Below are positions 62,123 through 64,000 of a stretch of 64,000 nucleotides of DNA, piece after piece; positions within the stretch are counted from its first letter, which is position 1, and every line of letters starts with the position of its first letter. The DNA is taken from NCBI RefSeq assembly GCF_049680855.1, contig NZ_JBMPGS010000002.1, positions 806,001 to 870,000 of the forward strand. Reading direction: 5' to 3'. The translations under genes were made by a program, and so were the position numbers. The notes beneath the pieces were generated by a model. That model was not told where the DNA came from. It saw only the letters and a list, made by a program, of their open reading frames with translations, and did no database searches. The stretch comes from Salinimicrobium sp049680855. Its GTDB lineage: Bacteria > Bacteroidota > Bacteroidia > Flavobacteriales > Flavobacteriaceae.

Positions 62123-62503
62123 TTAGAGTTCGCTGTTGTCGTTTAGCTTTTCCCGAAAACCTACTTCATTCTTTTCTTGAAGGATTTTCTTTTCCAGAAT
62201 CAAGGGCTTCTTTTTGGGTTCCTCGGTTTGGAAAAGAGATTCCAACATTGCGACGGTGGGTTTGGTCTGGCTCTTTTCCATATCCCTCATAATGGCAATC
62301 ACCGCATTGATTCGCTTCTTGATTGAAGCTTCGATTGTCCTTCCTGTAGGCCCTAGTTTTTCCTTTGGGGAAATTTCGTTGTAGAAGAAAAAATCGAGCA
62401 TTGTTGCCATTGCTTCGGTGTGCGATTTGAAGTGTGTTCGTGAAAATTCCTGAAAACGTTTTGCCGTTTCCTTTTTGAACCTGATGCCGATAAATGAGTC
62501 CAT
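62123..62503 (-). CDS. BfmA/BtgA-family mobilisation accessory protein
   Basis: 126 residues from ATG 62503; the longer frame from 62545 would run through the first ATTTGTCGCAAA repeat, so the shorter start is chosen. The N-terminal part (SFIGIRFKKETAKRFQEFSRTHF) is a ribbon-helix-helix-like DNA-binding segment and the middle (GRTIEASIKKRINAVIAIMRDMEK) a long helix, both as in BfmA/BtgA. It should bind near oriT and help the relaxase; it may also repress its own operon. Confidence 0.82.
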   Translation of the reverse strand: MDSFIGIRFKKETAKRFQEFSRTHFKSHTEAMATMLDFFFYNEISPKEKLGPTGRTIEASIKKRINAVIAIMRDMEKSQTKPTVAMLESLFQTEEPKKKPLILEKKILQEKNEVGFREKLNDNSEL

Positions 62504-62512
62504 AATTCGACG

Positions 62513-62566
62513 ATTTGTCGCAAATCCTTCCCTAAAAATGGGCATTCACAGGGCATTTGTCGCAAA
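62513..62566. repeat. Two 12-bp direct repeats, 42 bp apart, upstream of bfmA
   Basis: ATTTGTCGCAAA occurs at 62513-62524 and 62555-62566, identical and four helical turns apart. The first copy is extended to a GATTTG-TCG-CAAATC hairpin. They lie 10-63 bp before the bfmA start, so they are likely BfmA binding sites, combining operator and oriT function. Confidence 0.55.
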
Positions 62567-62988
62567 GTGTAGAAAGTCGGGAATTTATATTTTTTACAAT
62601 ACGCTGAATATGAGCGTACTAAAAACAGAAAGGAGTGCTTAACATCGCATCGCGTGTTACCCTCTTGCTACTCCTTTTCGTTCGCCACAGGCGAACAAAA
62701 ATTCCGTACAATTTGGTCAAAAGCCAATTGCCAGTTCCAGGGAAACAATTTCCTGTTATGTATTTTTTGATGGGTACGGTTATCGGCGAAAGTCAAAAAA
62801 TGGATAACCCTACGTAAAAATAAACGCTGAATTTCAGCGAGATAAATATACTGATTTTTCTTCACTTGAAATTATTTGAACGGAAAAACACCTCCAAAAA
62901 TTTAGAGGTGCTTTACTGCAAATTTCAGAAAATCAGATGTTGAATATCACAGGATAGAAGTACAATTTTGTAGTGCTTCCCTTCGACT
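62567..62988. other. Noncoding mobilisation region with oriT-like inverted repeats
   Basis: No gene is supported. Two inverted repeats stand out: TACGCT-GAATATG-AGCGTA (62600-62618) and GTTCGCC-ACA-GGCGAAC (62680-62696). With the direct repeats beside bfmA these make the best oriT candidate in the window; a nick site cannot be named. Short open frames on both strands here lack family features. Confidence 0.45.
62889..62910 (-). terminator. Rho-independent terminator of the radC operon
   Basis: Read on the minus strand, CACCTC, a ten-base loop, and GAGGTG are followed directly by TTTTT. The hairpin lies about 80 bp after the stop of the 54-aa gene and would end transcripts from ssb/radC. Confidence 0.7.
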
Positions 62989-63153
62989 TCACTCAGGACA
63001 GGCTTCCTCTACCATCATCTCAAAACAGGTATAATTTTCTCTAAGGTACTTGCTCATATCATCCCCTAATTTTCGTTTCACATCCTTTTTGGAATTCTCC
63101 AAAAGTCGGTTTTGGGCTTCTTCGGTCAGGTCTGAAAAATTAAGATAAATCAT
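62989..63153 (-). CDS. Small conserved hypothetical protein, 54 aa
   Basis: A 54-residue protein (MIYLNFSDLTEEAQNRLLE to FEMMVEEACPE) lying 11 bp after the radC stop on the same strand and followed by a terminator. Its acidic, helical, well-formed coding pattern and tight operon spacing support a real gene although it is very short. I recall similar small proteins in Bacteroidetes mobile elements, with no known function. Confidence 0.6.
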   Translation of the reverse strand: MIYLNFSDLTEEAQNRLLENSKKDVKRKLGDDMSKYLRENYTCFEMMVEEACPE

Positions 63154-63164
63154 AAGCTTTGCAT

Positions 63165-63614
63165 TTAAAGCATTCCTTCATCTGCAAAACTGAAATAATT
63201 TCCATCAGGTGTCAGGATCAAATGGTCCAATACCTTTATATCAAATAATTCCCCTGCCTTCTTAATTTTTTGGGTCAGGCGTTTATCCGGTTCACTCGGT
63301 CTCAAGGTACCGCTCGGATGGTTGTGAGCAAGGATTACAGCCGTGGTAAGGCTTTTGAGTACTACTGCAAATACGATCCTTAAGTCTACCAAGGTGCCGG
63401 TAATGCCTCCTGTGGATACCTGATAAATACCTTTTACTTTATTGGCATTGTTCAGCAACATTATTTTAAAGGTTTCGTGCAGTCCGATACTGTTTTTGTC
63501 CCATTGTCCGTAAAGGAGTTCGGCTGCATTTTGAGAGGAAGTTATTTTTGGAAGCTGATTTATTTTAAGGCTTCCACTATAACTTATTGCTATTTCGTTA
63601 ACTTTGATTTCCAT
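63165..63614 (-). CDS. radC: RadC-like JAB/MPN-domain protein
   Basis: A 149-residue protein consisting of the JAMM metalloprotease-like domain: Glu in HETFKIMLLN, HNHPSG (H97, H99) and D110 in SEPDKRL complete the zinc site. It lacks the N-terminal helix-hairpin-helix part of chromosomal RadC. Such short RadC proteins are typical passengers of Bacteroidetes conjugative elements, where they are sometimes considered anti-restriction or repair factors; the activity is unproven. Confidence 0.88.
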   Translation of the reverse strand: MEIKVNEIAISYSGSLKINQLPKITSSQNAAELLYGQWDKNSIGLHETFKIMLLNNANKVKGIYQVSTGGITGTLVDLRIVFAVVLKSLTTAVILAHNHPSGTLRPSEPDKRLTQKIKKAGELFDIKVLDHLILTPDGNYFSFADEGML

Positions 63615-63686
63615 TATGATCTGATTTAGAAGGTGAATAATGAAAGAGGGCGAAACTTTCCACTGAGACGCCCTCTTTAGTTTAAT

Positions 63687-64000
63687 TTACTCGGCTGAAG
63701 TATTGCCGTTCTTTACGCCTAACAAGAGGATCTCATTGGCTTCCACCTCGGTAACATAGCGTTTAATGCCGTCATTATTCTCGTAACTACGGGATTTCAA
63801 TTTTCCGCTAATTCCAATTTCCTTACCCTTTCCTGCATACTTCTCAATGATTTCTGCAGTTTTTCCCCAGGCGACTACGGTATGCCATTCTGTATTTTGC
63901 ACTTTTTCGCCCTTTTCGCTTTTGTAATACTCATTGGTGGCAAGTGAAAAACGGGCTACTTTTTTACCGTTTTCAAGGTTTGTAATGGTTGGTTCCTGAC
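63687..64000 (-). CDS. ssb: Single-stranded DNA-binding protein, N-terminus outside window
   Basis: The frame from the stop at 63687 stays open to base 64000 (about 104 residues). The visible part is an OB-fold SSB: QEPTITNLENGKKVARFSLATN, then NTEWHTVVAWGKTAEIIEKY and GKLKSRSYENNDG, matching the family core. An internal ATG near 63902 is not the start. The short acidic C-terminal tip typical of chromosomal SSB (DDDIPF) is absent; the protein ends GNTSAE. It probably protects the transferred strand of the element. Confidence 0.88.
   Translation of the reverse strand, partial: QEPTITNLENGKKVARFSLATNEYYKSEKGEKVQNTEWHTVVAWGKTAEIIEKYAGKGKEIGISGKLKSRSYENNDGIKRYVTEVEANEILLLGVKNGNTSAE

Noticed and set aside
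62635..62865. Open frames of 60-65 codons on both strands in the mobilisation gap
   Set aside because: They overlap each other and the GTTCGCC/GGCGAAC hairpin, and lack family features.

Overview
The window comes from a member of the Bacteroidota, most likely a marine or halotolerant Flavobacteriaceae. The evidence is a SusC/SusD pair, an RteC-family protein, Bacteroidetes-type conjugation genes in the order traE-F-G-I-J-K-M-N, BfmA/MobB mobilisation proteins, HYC_CC_PP, DUF6660 and DUF6520 small proteins, and TAnnTTTG-type promoter elements. Much of the window looks like accessory DNA carried by, or next to, an integrative conjugative element (ICE). No integrase, tRNA, rRNA or CRISPR array was seen.

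Region 1 (1-17.2 kb) is metal resistance. On the minus strand lie a CusA-like Cu/Ag RND pump (cut by the window edge), a small HYC_CC_PP secreted protein, and a mercury-type operon: ArsR regulator, MerT-MerP fusion, flavin disulfide oxidoreductase, GDCCVxC protein. On the plus strand are a DUF6660 Cys/His protein, a CzcA pump fused to its outer-membrane channel, the CzcB adaptor, a Fur/Zur-family regulator, a CPC-type P-type ATPase and a CaCA-family antiporter.

Region 2 (17.5-31 kb) holds an RteC-like gene downstream of a two-domain enzyme (serine palmitoyltransferase/AONS fold plus GNAT-like half). Two 12-bp direct repeats 21 bp apart sit upstream of that enzyme. Divergent from it are a STAS-like protein, a PAS-AraC regulator, a MauE/DoxX membrane protein and a small secreted DUF6520 protein. 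Convergent to these is a SusC-SusD-M16 peptidase operon, suggesting oligopeptide capture and degradation.

Region 3 (31.4-46.8 kb) is a defence-type island. It opens with a small XRE regulator and two hypotheticals. A tightly packed, AT-rich four-gene cassette follows: a dual-GHKL ATPase/histidine-kinase-like protein, a receiver-domain protein, an unknown protein with a HPTYH motif, and an Eco57I/TaqI-type N6-adenine methylase. This is my main candidate for an undescribed system. Next comes a type III restriction-modification operon with a HepT/MntA-like (HEPN/MNT) pair between mod and res, then a TIR protein, a coiled-coil protein and a B3-like/PD-(D/E)XK protein. A frameshifted gene relic closes the island.

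Region 4 (46.8-64 kb) is the ICE core. It has palindromic operator clusters, an Xis-type HTH protein, replication-type proteins, an amidase, the tra operon, a DUF4878-like lipoprotein, the VirD4-type coupling protein, MobB and BfmA. A probable oriT zone is followed on the minus strand by a 54-aa protein, RadC and SSB (cut by the window edge). A second AT-rich cargo pair (NA37/YejK-like protein plus a membrane protein) sits inside this core and is a second candidate defence system.
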